The notes under the pieces were generated by a model. It saw nothing but the letters and a program-made list of their open reading frames with translations, had not been told where the DNA came from and did no database searches. Both the position numbers and the translations under genes were made by a program. Below, one piece after another: positions 1 through 5,798 of a DNA stretch of 7,881 bases (positions are counted from its first letter, which is position 1; each line of letters starts with the position of its first letter). Source of the stretch: CAVSBT01 sp964609465. Its GTDB lineage: Bacteria > Chloroflexota > Dehalococcoidia > DSTF01 > JALHUB01. Location of the stretch: contig CAZSSQ010000118.1 in NCBI GenBank assembly GCA_964609465.1, positions 1-7,881 of the forward strand, read 5' to 3'.

Positions 1-28
1 GCTGGAGCTGCACGAGGTCCGCAAAGGC

Positions 29-1999
29 GTGAAGCCGGGCTCGCGATATGTCCGGGTAGTCCCACGCAGCGAGCAGCCCTTCCGGCGCCTGGGGCGGCCC
101 GATCTCCTCCAGGCGACGGAGGCGGCGATACGGCCGCGCACCGCCCTGGAGGCCGTGTGGCGCCAGTTCAAGCGCCTCCTGGTGGGTGTGCCCCTTGCGA
201 CCGCGCAGCTCGCTCACGAGCGACTGAGCAAGGTCAAAGCTCTCGCCGTCTTCTCCTCCGACCTTCTCTCGTCTAGCGCCTATGCCACCGAGGAGATCCT
301 GCTCATCCTGATCCTGGCGGGTACCGGCGCTTTCAATCTGTCTATCCCCATCGCCCTGGCTATCGCCGCCCTCGCAGCCATGGTGTCCACCTCCTATCGG
401 CAGACCATTCGCGCTTACCCCAGCGGCGGCGGCGCCTACCTAGTGGCCAAGGATAACCTGGGCACCCTCCCAGGACTGGCAGCGGGCGCTTCGCTGCTGG
501 TGGACTACACCCTGACCGTGGCGGTGAGCGTCGCGGCCGGGGTGGCCGCCATCACCTCGGCGGCGCCGGCCCTCCACGACGAGCGGGTCCTCTTGGGCGT
601 GCTCTTCATAGGGCTCATCACCGTGGGGAACCTGCGGGGCATCCGCGAATCGGGGACGATTTTCGCCGTCCCCGCCTACATCTTCATCGCCAGCTTTGGG
701 TCGATGCTGGTGGTAGGTCTGGTGCGTGCGCTTCTGGACGCCGACCTTCGAGCGACGGCGCCGCCCAACGCCGTCGCCGTCGGCACTCAGGGCGTGGGCC
801 TCTTCTTGATCCTGAGGGCGTTCTCCTCGGGCTCCGCCGCCCTCACCGGCATCGAGGCCGTCTCCAACGGCGTGCCCAACTTTAAGCCCCCGGAGTCCAA
901 GAACGCCGCTACCGTCCTGGTCTGGATGGCCGTCATCCTGACGACCTTCTTCGTGGGGCTGACAGTGCTGGCACACCAGTTCGACGTCGCGCCATCGGAG
1001 ACGAAGACGGTGGTGGCCCAGGTAGCCCAGACGGTCTTCGGCCAGACGCCCCTCTTCTACATCGTCCAGGCGGCGACAGCCATGATCCTGGTCCTGGCCG
1101 CTAACACCAGCTTCAACGGTCTGCCAGTCCTGGCCTCTGTGATGGCGCGAGACCGCTTCCTGCCCCGCCAGTTCACCTTTCGCGGGGACCGGCTGGCCCT
1201 GTCCTACGGTATCGTCGCTCTGGGCGCCGCCTCCGCCGGCCTCCTCATCATTTTCACGGGAGACGTACACCGCCTGATCCCCCTGTACGCCGTCGGCGTG
1301 TTCACGGGGTTCACGCTCTCCCAATCGGGGATGGTCTTGCACTGGCGCAGAACCCGAGAGAAAGGCTGGACCCGCGCGCTTGCCATCAACGGGGTAGGCG
1401 CCGCCGCGACGGGCGTGGTAGCGGTGATCATCGCCTTCACCAAATTCACGCACGGGGCGTGGATCAGCATCTTGAGCATTGGACTTCTCATATACCTTTT
1501 CACCGCCATCCGCCGCCACTACCGCCGGGTAGACAAACAGCTAGAGGTCACCTCGCCGGTCGAGGCGCCGACTGGCGCCCAGGAGGCTCGCGAGCACGCC
1601 CAGGTAGTGCTGGTACCCGTGGACGACGTGAACGAGGCCGTTCGCCGGACCGTAGAGTACGCGCGCACTGTCTCAGAGAACGTTACGGCTCTCCACGTCA
1701 GCGACGACGCGGCGGAGGCCGAGGAGATGCGTCAGCGCTGGGAGGAGGCCATCCCCGATGTCCCCCTAGTGATCATCGAGTCGCCCTACCGCTCCTTCAT
1801 CGCCCCCATCCTGACCTACATTGACGCCATAGACCGCTCCTACCCCGGCGAGACCGTCACGGTAGTACTGCCGGAGCTGGTGCCCAACCATTTCTGGCAG
1901 GGCTTCCTGCACAACCAGTCGTCCATACCCCTCAAGAGGATTCTTCTCTCGAGGCCCAACACCGTCGTCGTCGGCATCCCCTACCGTCTCAGGGGCTAA
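29..1999 (+). CDS. kimA: KimA-like potassium importer (APC/KUP-type permease)
   Basis: Inner-membrane transporter of the APC superfamily, closest by eye to Bacillus subtilis KimA (YdaO), a high-affinity K+ importer that c-di-AMP inhibits. About 12 hydrophobic helices lie between residues 70 and 495. A cytoplasmic Usp-like domain follows (about 523-656), ending with an HNQS motif (628-631) and a PYRLRG tail like the KimA tail. Residues I recall as lining the KimA K+ sites are in register: D78 and Y85 (in SSDLLSSSAY), D159, Y160, T163 and S167 (in DYTLTVAVS), T273 and E276, and Y420. The roughly 45-residue N-terminal extension before the permease core is absent from B. subtilis KimA. The GTG at 29 was chosen because GAGGT (14-18) sits 10 bases upstream, but the frame has no stop back to base 1, so the gene could start outside the window. 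General amino-acid permease is the alternative reading. Family is confident; K+ specificity is inferred. Confidence 0.9.
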   Translation: MKPGSRYVRVVPRSEQPFRRLGRPDLLQATEAAIRPRTALEAVWRQFKRLLVGVPLATAQLAHERLSKVKALAVFSSDLLSSSAYATEEILLILILAGTGAFNLSIPIALAIAALAAMVSTSYRQTIRAYPSGGGAYLVAKDNLGTLPGLAAGASLLVDYTLTVAVSVAAGVAAITSAAPALHDERVLLGVLFIGLITVGNLRGIRESGTIFAVPAYIFIASFGSMLVVGLVRALLDADLRATAPPNAVAVGTQGVGLFLILRAFSSGSAALTGIEAVSNGVPNFKPPESKNAATVLVWMAVILTTFFVGLTVLAHQFDVAPSETKTVVAQVAQTVFGQTPLFYIVQAATAMILVLAANTSFNGLPVLASVMARDRFLPRQFTFRGDRLALSYGIVALGAASAGLLIIFTGDVHRLIPLYAVGVFTGFTLSQSGMVLHWRRTREKGWTRALAINGVGAAATGVVAVIIAFTKFTHGAWISILSIGLLIYLFTAIRRHYRRVDKQLEVTSPVEAPTGAQEAREHAQVVLVPVDDVNEAVRRTVEYARTVSENVTALHVSDDAAEAEEMRQRWEEAIPDVPLVIIESPYRSFIAPILTYIDAIDRSYPGETVTVVLPELVPNHFWQGFLHNQSSIPLKRILLSRPNTVVVGIPYRLRG

Positions 2000-2076
2000 G
2001 CCGCGACCCCGGTGGCAAGAAAGGGGGTGGTGGGGAGGAATCTCCGTAGGGGCAAGCTCCAGCTCGCCACGGGCTT

Positions 2077-2151
2077 CTCGTGGGGCCATGCACGTGGCGA
2101 CCTCCCGCCTGAGGCGGGTCCGCGTCCGGCGGAGAAGGTCGCCGCTACGAG
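2077..2151 (+). ncRNA. Candidate structured RNA with three-way junction
   Basis: An 8-base stem, GGCGACCT (2096-2103) with AGGTCGCC (2136-2143), encloses two adjacent hairpins. One is CCCGCC-TGA-GGCGGG (2104-2118), the other TCCGC-GTCCG-GCGGA (2119-2133). Only GA (2134-2135) is unpaired at the junction. The stem can extend by a G-U and a G-C pair (2094-2095 with 2144-2145). Alternatively, beyond a 12-base bulge, CTCGTGG (2077-2083) pairs with CTACGAG (2145-2151). All pairing was found by eye; the high GC content makes chance stems more likely. Strand is unknown, since the fold exists on both. It could be an RNA element, a mobile palindromic repeat, or the 3' end structure of the transporter mRNA. 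Confidence 0.3.
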
Positions 2152-2267
2152 GGAGGCAACCGCGTCATGCGCCCGTGGCATGGTCATGAAGGGCGTTAGA
2201 GGCTCCCCTAGCGATCATCAGCCGGCTAATTGGCCGCGCGTTCCGCCGCCCGGCTGCCGGTAGGGCT

Positions 2268-2273
2268 TATAAT
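2268..2273 (+). promoter_or_regulatory. -10 box (TATAAT) for the ArsA-like ATPase gene
   Basis: Perfect TATAAT in a GC-rich region, about 100 bases before the ATPase start. No good -35 hexamer is visible at 16-18 bases upstream, and there is no TGn extension, so the promoter would be incomplete by sigma-70 rules. Transcription would start near 2280 and leave a leader of about 95 bases. Confidence 0.45.
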
Positions 2274-2294
2274 GTATGTGCCCAGCGGCCATCT

Positions 2295-2347
2295 ACCGGC
2301 CTCTCGCCGGTGGTGCCGCACTGCCGACAGCGGCGGTGCACACCGGC
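2295..2347 (+). promoter_or_regulatory. Leader hairpins with alternative pairing
   Basis: Within the likely untranslated leader, ACCGGC (2295-2300) pairs with GCCGGT (2306-2311) around a CTCTC loop. The same GCCGGTG (2306-2312) can instead pair with CACCGGC (2341-2347). That longer stem continues after a bulged G with TGC/GCA (2314-2316 with 2338-2340), and an inner GCCG-ACAG-CGGC hairpin (2323-2334) fits inside it. The two folds exclude each other. Function is unknown; the ribosome binding site (2360-2364) lies just downstream of both. Confidence 0.3.
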
Positions 2348-2374
2348 TGGGCCGGGCCCGGAGAATCTTCGCAG

Positions 2375-3547
2375 ATGCGCGTCATCCTCTACACCGGCAA
2401 GGGGGGCGTGGGCAAGACCAGCGTGGCGGCTGCCACCGCCCTGCGGGCCGCCCACTTGGGCTACCGCACCCTCGTTATGAGCACCGATGCCGCCCACAGC
2501 CTGGGCGACAGCTTCGACATGCCCCTGGGCGGCGAGCCGGTCCCCATCATCGACAACCTCTGGGGCCAGGAGCTGGACGTCTTCCGGGAGATCGACCGCC
2601 ACTGGGGCATCCTCCAGGACTGGCTGAAGGTGCTCATGGCCTGGCGCGGCCTGGACGAGGTGGTGGCGGAGGAGATGGCGGTGCTCCCCGGCATGGAGGA
2701 GCTGGCCGGCCTCCTACACCTAGTCAACTACTGCGACCAGGGCGAGTATGACGTCATCGTCGTCGACTGCGCGCCGACGGGGGAGACGCTGCGCCTCCTG
2801 AGCTTTCCGGACGTGGCCCGCTGGTGGATGCACCGCATCTTCCCCCTCGAGAGGGTGGCGGCCCGCATCGCCCGGCCCGTCCTGCGTCGCGTCACCGACC
2901 TCCCCCTGCCCGACGACGAGGTCTTCTCGGCTGTCAAGGAGCTCTTCGCCAAGCTGGAAGAGATGCGCGGCATTCTGACGGACCCCGCCACGTCCTCGGT
3001 GCGACTGGTGCTCAACCCGGAGAAGATGGTCATCAAGGAGGCCCAGCGCACGTTCACCTACCTGAACCTGTACGGGTACGCCACCGACCTGGTCGTCTGC
3101 AACCGCGTCATCCCCGAGGCGGTCAGCGACAGCTACTTCCAGGCCTGGAAGCAGACCCAGGAGCGCTATTACCAGCAGGTGGAGGAGGCCTTCGCGCCCC
3201 TGCCCATCCTCAAGGCGCCTCTCATGGAGCAGGAGGTGATGGGCCTGGCCATGCTGGAGCGATTCGGGGAGGCGGTGTACGGCGCCCTGGACCCGACCGC
3301 CGTCCTCCACCAGGGCCAGATCCACCAGATCCGCCAGGAGGACAGCCAGTACGTGCTGACCCTGACCGTGCCCTTCGTCACGAAGGAAGAGATCAGTCTC
3401 TCGCAGGTGGGAGACGAACTGGTGGTGCAGGTGGGGAACTTCAAGCGCAACATCATCCTGCCCCGCGCTCTCGTGGGCATGGAGAGCCGGGGCGCCAAGC
3501 TGGAGGACGACCGGCTGAGCATCCGTTTCGCCCGGCCGGAATCGTAG
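2375..3547 (+). CDS. ArsA/Get3-like ATPase with C-terminal HSP20-like domain
   Basis: Soluble deviant-Walker P-loop ATPase of 390 residues, in the ArsA/GET3 (TRC40) group of the SIMIBI class. Visible motifs: GKGGVGKT at 8-15 (both lysines of the deviant Walker A), STDAAHS at 36-42, the switch II-like DCAPTGETLR at 131-140, and CNRV at 242-245 for base recognition. From about 323 to 388 an all-beta segment follows (VLTLTVPFV...ELVVQVGNFKRNIILP), typical of the ArsA HSP20-like C-terminal domain. There are only three cysteines (120, 132, 242) and no CxxC. It therefore lacks the Get3 zinc clasp, and I see no pattern like the E. coli ArsA metal-binding cysteines. An arsenite-pump role is not supported, and no arsenic genes lie nearby. 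ATG 2375 was chosen because the fold begins there (MRVILYTGKGG) and GGAGA (2360-2364) is 10 bases upstream; an in-frame ATG at 2276 adds 33 unlike residues. Client protein is unknown. Confidence 0.92.
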   Translation: MRVILYTGKGGVGKTSVAAATALRAAHLGYRTLVMSTDAAHSLGDSFDMPLGGEPVPIIDNLWGQELDVFREIDRHWGILQDWLKVLMAWRGLDEVVAEEMAVLPGMEELAGLLHLVNYCDQGEYDVIVVDCAPTGETLRLLSFPDVARWWMHRIFPLERVAARIARPVLRRVTDLPLPDDEVFSAVKELFAKLEEMRGILTDPATSSVRLVLNPEKMVIKEAQRTFTYLNLYGYATDLVVCNRVIPEAVSDSYFQAWKQTQERYYQQVEEAFAPLPILKAPLMEQEVMGLAMLERFGEAVYGALDPTAVLHQGQIHQIRQEDSQYVLTLTVPFVTKEEISLSQVGDELVVQVGNFKRNIILPRALVGMESRGAKLEDDRLSIRFARPES

Positions 3548-3574
3548 ACTCCCATCCCGCAGAAGGAGGCCACC

Positions 3575-3802
3575 GTGGCGGAGAAGTTCTTTGAGTGCGA
3601 GTACTCGCCGGAGGAGGGCTTCAGCCTCCGCATCCGCAAGCCCGTCTTCCGGGCCTTCTCCCCGGAGGCCCGGGGCCATCTCCTGGAGGCCCGACGGGAA
3701 ACGCTGCTGGCCCTGCGCAGCATGGTGGAGGCGGCCCTGGAGCGTCTGGAGGAGAAGGAAGGCGCCCGCAGCCGGCGACGCCGCCGCATCGAAGTCGAAT
3801 AG
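3575..3802 (+). CDS. Small basic helical protein, unknown function
   Basis: Seventy-five residues, begun with GTG. AAGGAGG (3563-3569) lies 5 bases upstream, the best ribosome binding site near this locus, which is strong support for a real gene. It follows the ATPase stop by 27 bases, so the two are probably co-transcribed. The first 30 residues look like short beta strands (KFFECEYSPEEGFSLRI). Residues 31-63 form a predicted charged amphipathic helix (EARGHLLEARRETLLALRSM and on). The tail is a run of arginines ending in IEVE. There are no membrane segments or signal peptide. I do not recognise a named family. The arginine patch could bind nucleic acid or an acidic partner, and the position suggests a partner of the ATPase; both ideas are inference. 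Confidence 0.8.
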   Translation: MAEKFFECEYSPEEGFSLRIRKPVFRAFSPEARGHLLEARRETLLALRSMVEAALERLEEKEGARSRRRRRIEVE

Positions 3803-3805
3803 GCG

Positions 3806-5050
3806 CTAGCCTCCGCCGGCGAGGAGGCGGTCCAAATCGGCCTCGCTGGTGATACGGGCCGCGGTGTGGATGAAGTCGCCCAGGGAGCTGCTGCGCCGCC
3901 GCAGCTCGTCCAGCTTGGGACCGATGGGGCTGCTGGAGGCCGACGTATCGGCGTACAGGCCGTGGAAGGCAAAGTACGCCTGGTTGATGCGCCGGATGTA
4001 GTAGCCGTGGTCGGCCAGGAACCAGCGCCTGTCCTCCATGAGGGACTCCGCCTCCGCCACCTTCCCGTCGGCGAGCAGGCGGTCCACCTCCAACCGTAGC
4101 TCCCTCATTACCTGGTTGAAGTCAATCCCGGCGCTAGGCGTTGGCGTTGCTCGTGCGCCTGCCTGTTCGGCAGGCAAGGTTGCCGACAGGGGGTATCGCT
4201 CCGCTACCAGCGCCCCCAGCTCGCGGCCGGCCATGTCGGCCACGGTCTCGTTGATGGTGGCGAGGGTGGGGTTAAGGAAGTAGCGCGAGCCCAGGGGGCG
4301 GAAGAAGAGGTACTGATGCAGCCACTCGTGGGCCACCATCTCCAGAAGATGACCGTAATCGACGTCGAGGGGCACGGCGCTGGGATAGGTACCCACGCCG
4401 CCAAGGCCCGCCACCAGTGCTGACACCCCCTTTGCCTCCCAGCGCCGCTCCACGTCGTCGATCTCCTCCAGGGTGAGGTCGCTCTTGAGGAGGCGGGTGC
4501 TCTCCAGGTAGATGCGGTCGCGGGGAGAGATGGCCAGCACGTCGGGCGGCGCCGCGAACTCGAAGTCCACGGGCGGGAAGAGCCACCGTGCACGCGGGAA
4601 GAAGGGGAAGGAGCTCTCCAGCCCCACCTCCTTGGCCACGCGGGCCACACGCTCTTCCAGGACGGCCTCCACGACGTTCTCCAGCCGGTCTCGCTCCCGG
4701 CGTGCCGCTGCAAGCGCGTCGAGGTTGGCTGCGTTGTCCCCAGCCGAGGCATCGGAGCCCTGAGTCGAGGCCGCCTGCTCCTCCAGCGACGTGATCTCGG
4801 CGTTCAGGGCCAGGAACCGCTCCAGGCGGTGGGTCTTCTCCGCCTCGTCCGGCCCACCGCGGACGAGGATACCTATCTGGTAGAGCCACTTGTTGGGGAG
4901 GTGGCGCACCTCCCATTGCACCAGGTTGTAGTCCTCGGGCCCGGTGGGCAGGTCGATGGCGGCGGTGACCAGCCAGCCGCCGGCCAGGGCCGCCCCCACG
5001 GCGACCAGGACGACGACGAAAGCCACTAGGCGGGACCGGCGGTCTGACAT
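3806..5050 (-). CDS. Membrane-anchored putative zinc metalloprotease (HEXXH)
   Basis: Protein of 414 residues. One hydrophobic segment (about 9-31) after an arginine-rich start suggests an N-terminal membrane anchor with the rest outside the cytoplasm. A charged, probably coiled-coil stretch covers about 68-140. The core holds VAHEWLHQYL with HEWLH at 241-245, then NETVAD at 267-272. This matches the gluzincin plan: H241 and H245 with E268 as zinc ligands, E242 as general base, D272 orienting a histidine, with 22 residues between H245 and E268. A linker (about 286-308) rich in A, T and P follows, then a helical part ending in IRRINQAYFAFHGLYA (352-367), which may complete the active site. ATG 5050 has GGAGGG (5055-5060) 4 bases upstream. 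Substrate and named family are not recognised. Activity is inferred from motifs only. Confidence 0.85.
   Translation of the reverse strand: MSDRRSRLVAFVVVLVAVGAALAGGWLVTAAIDLPTGPEDYNLVQWEVRHLPNKWLYQIGILVRGGPDEAEKTHRLERFLALNAEITSLEEQAASTQGSDASAGDNAANLDALAAARRERDRLENVVEAVLEERVARVAKEVGLESSFPFFPRARWLFPPVDFEFAAPPDVLAISPRDRIYLESTRLLKSDLTLEEIDDVERRWEAKGVSALVAGLGGVGTYPSAVPLDVDYGHLLEMVAHEWLHQYLFFRPLGSRYFLNPTLATINETVADMAGRELGALVAERYPLSATLPAEQAGARATPTPSAGIDFNQVMRELRLEVDRLLADGKVAEAESLMEDRRWFLADHGYYIRRINQAYFAFHGLYADTSASSSPIGPKLDELRRRSSSLGDFIHTAARITSEADLDRLLAGGG
3809..3828. terminator. Possible shared hairpin between convergent genes
   Basis: GCCTCC (3809-3814) and GGAGGC (3823-3828) form a 6-base stem with an 8-base loop just past the end of the small + strand gene and inside the last codons of the - strand gene. 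It has no flanking T-run on either strand, so intrinsic termination is doubtful. It might block read-through or protect 3' ends. Confidence 0.2.
4160..4190. repeat. Nested palindrome inside the metalloprotease gene
   Basis: TGCCTG (4160-4165) and CAGGCA (4171-4176) form a tight hairpin around TTCGG. The left arm also pairs farther right: CCTGT (4162-4166) with ACAGG (4186-4190), then CGGCA (4168-4172) with TGCCG (4181-4185), with one bulged T. The element encodes part of the low-complexity linker after the catalytic core (about residues 288-298), a place where an inserted palindrome would be tolerated. Only one copy is present in this window, so its repeat nature is a guess. Confidence 0.3.
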
Positions 5051-5072
5051 CGGGCCCTCCGGCGGTGGACAT

Positions 5073-5102
5073 AACTTAGCACCGGCCCCGATGGAGCGGC
5101 AA
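5073..5102 (-). promoter_or_regulatory. Candidate promoter for the metalloprotease gene
   Basis: On the minus strand, TTGCCG (5097-5102) serves as -35 (4 of 6), followed by an 18-base spacer and TAAGTT (5073-5078) as a weak -10 (3 of 6) with an extended TGC just before it. Predicted transcription would start near 5066, giving a very short leader that still contains the ribosome binding site. Confidence 0.35.
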
Positions 5103-5116
5103 CCACCAGAAGGCCC

Positions 5117-5146
5117 TTAGGAGGCAGCGAGGGGCCGTGCTATAAT
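5117..5146 (+). promoter_or_regulatory. Extended -10 promoter for the RDD operon
   Basis: TATAAT at 5141-5146 is a perfect -10 with an extended TGC in front (5138-5140). TTAGGA (5117-5122) at 18 bases is a poor -35, acceptable for an extended -10 promoter. The start point would be near 5153, about 40 bases before the GTG of the RDD gene. It is arranged back-to-back with the minus-strand promoter candidate. Confidence 0.6.
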
Positions 5147-5177
5147 CGCCCCCGAAGCGCCACACTTGCCGGTCGGC

Positions 5178-5188
5178 AGGAGAGGGAG
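5178..5188 (+). promoter_or_regulatory. Ribosome binding site that sets the RDD gene start
   Basis: AGGAG (5178-5182) and GGGAG (5184-5188) lie 10 and 4 bases before GTG 5193. The in-frame TTG at 5166 lies upstream of these and overlaps a TGCCG/CGGCA dyad (5167-5178), so it is a less likely start. Confidence 0.6.
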
Positions 5189-5192
5189 CCGC

Positions 5193-5798
5193 GTGACCGC
5201 CATCGCTACCGTCCCCACTCTAAGGCGAGCCCGGCTAGAGGCACGGCTGCTGGCCTTCCTGGTGGACAGCGTCGTTCTCCTCTCCTTCACTCTTGTCCTC
5301 CTGGCGGTGTCTGGCCTCCAGCTCCTCATCGCCAGCGACTTCGGTGAAGAGGACCCACCTGACTCCTCCTTCTACGCCATCCTGGCCATCGTCATGGCGG
5401 TCATCCCCCTGTGGCTGGCCTTCAACGTCGTCCTCTGCCGCTGGCGGGGCCAGACGGTGGGCAAGTACGTCGCCGACATCAAGGTAGTGCGCGAGGATGG
5501 GCGCCCGCTGGGCCTCTGGACATCACTGGTCCGCCTGCTGCTCCTGCACCCCCTGCTCTTCCACCCCTTTCTGGCTCTTCTCTGGGTCCTGACGGGGGCG
5601 ATCCTCACCTCACTTACCGTTAGCGCGGCGGTTCTTGTGGTCACTTTCGCCCTGGCGTTCTTGTCGCTGGCCGCTCCCTTCCTGGCCACCGGCTCCGTCG
5701 TGCTGGACGGCAGGCGCCGCGCCCTTCACGATCGGGTGGCGGGCACTGCAGTGGTGCCGGCCAGCAGCCCAGAGCGATCGCCACAGCCAACTGCATGA
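5193..5798 (+). CDS. RDD family membrane protein
   Basis: Integral membrane protein of 201 residues in the RDD family, named for conserved Arg and Asp residues; some members have been linked to ion transport or sodium tolerance, but most are unassigned. The first hydrophobic segment carries the family's R-to-D spacing (R18, D25 in RLLAFLVD). Further segments lie at about 59-82, 117-140 and 142-168. Between the second and third is RGQTVGKYVADIKVVREDG (85-103), a hallmark loop. The C-terminal signature is RRALHDRVAGT (175-185). It is likely first in an operon with the next two genes: its stop overlaps the next start as ATGA. The family call is firm; the substrate is unknown. Confidence 0.9.
   Translation: MTAIATVPTLRRARLEARLLAFLVDSVVLLSFTLVLLAVSGLQLLIASDFGEEDPPDSSFYAILAIVMAVIPLWLAFNVVLCRWRGQTVGKYVADIKVVREDGRPLGLWTSLVRLLLLHPLLFHPFLALLWVLTGAILTSLTVSAAVLVVTFALAFLSLAAPFLATGSVVLDGRRRALHDRVAGTAVVPASSPERSPQPTA

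Larger units (their letters stand above)
2000..2374. other. 375-base intergenic region, structured leader
   Basis: No credible protein gene lies here. The open frames present are short, arginine- or proline-rich and lack ribosome binding sites. The region is crowded with dyads: GGAG/CTCC at 2034-2045, CCACG/CGTGG at 2067-2083, a branched fold at 2077-2151, CGCCC/GGGCG at 2170-2195 enclosing CATG/CATG, and AGCCGG/CCGGCT at 2220-2255. After these come a TATAAT box (2268-2273) and a leader hairpin zone (2295-2347). No T-run follows any stem, so there is no classical terminator for the upstream transporter gene. I recognise no known riboswitch or RNA family. Confidence 0.6.

Noticed and set aside
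440..1519. A 359-codon minus-strand open frame
   Set aside because: Shadow of the KimA-like gene: low-complexity G/D/R/Q-rich peptide with no family features, caused by high GC at third positions.
2077..2151. Hammerhead ribozyme or known riboswitch
   Set aside because: A CTGA is present, but the full conserved core (CTGANGA with GAAA) is absent, and I see no known aptamer consensus.
2012..2263. 83-codon open frame in the gap after the transporter
   Set aside because: No ribosome binding site, composition driven by GC content, and it runs through strong inverted repeats.
2276..2374. Upstream in-frame ATG for the ATPase
   Set aside because: The 33 added residues do not resemble the family, lie over hairpins, begin 3 bases after the TATAAT box, and have no ribosome binding site.
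2375..3547. Arsenite efflux ATPase (true ArsA)
   Set aside because: Single ATPase domain, only three cysteines with no matching pattern, and no arsB, arsD, arsR or arsC nearby.
2720..3679. A 319-codon minus-strand open frame
   Set aside because: Shadow of the ATPase gene, rich in L, H, E and D with no recognisable domain, and it overlaps a clear P-loop ATPase.
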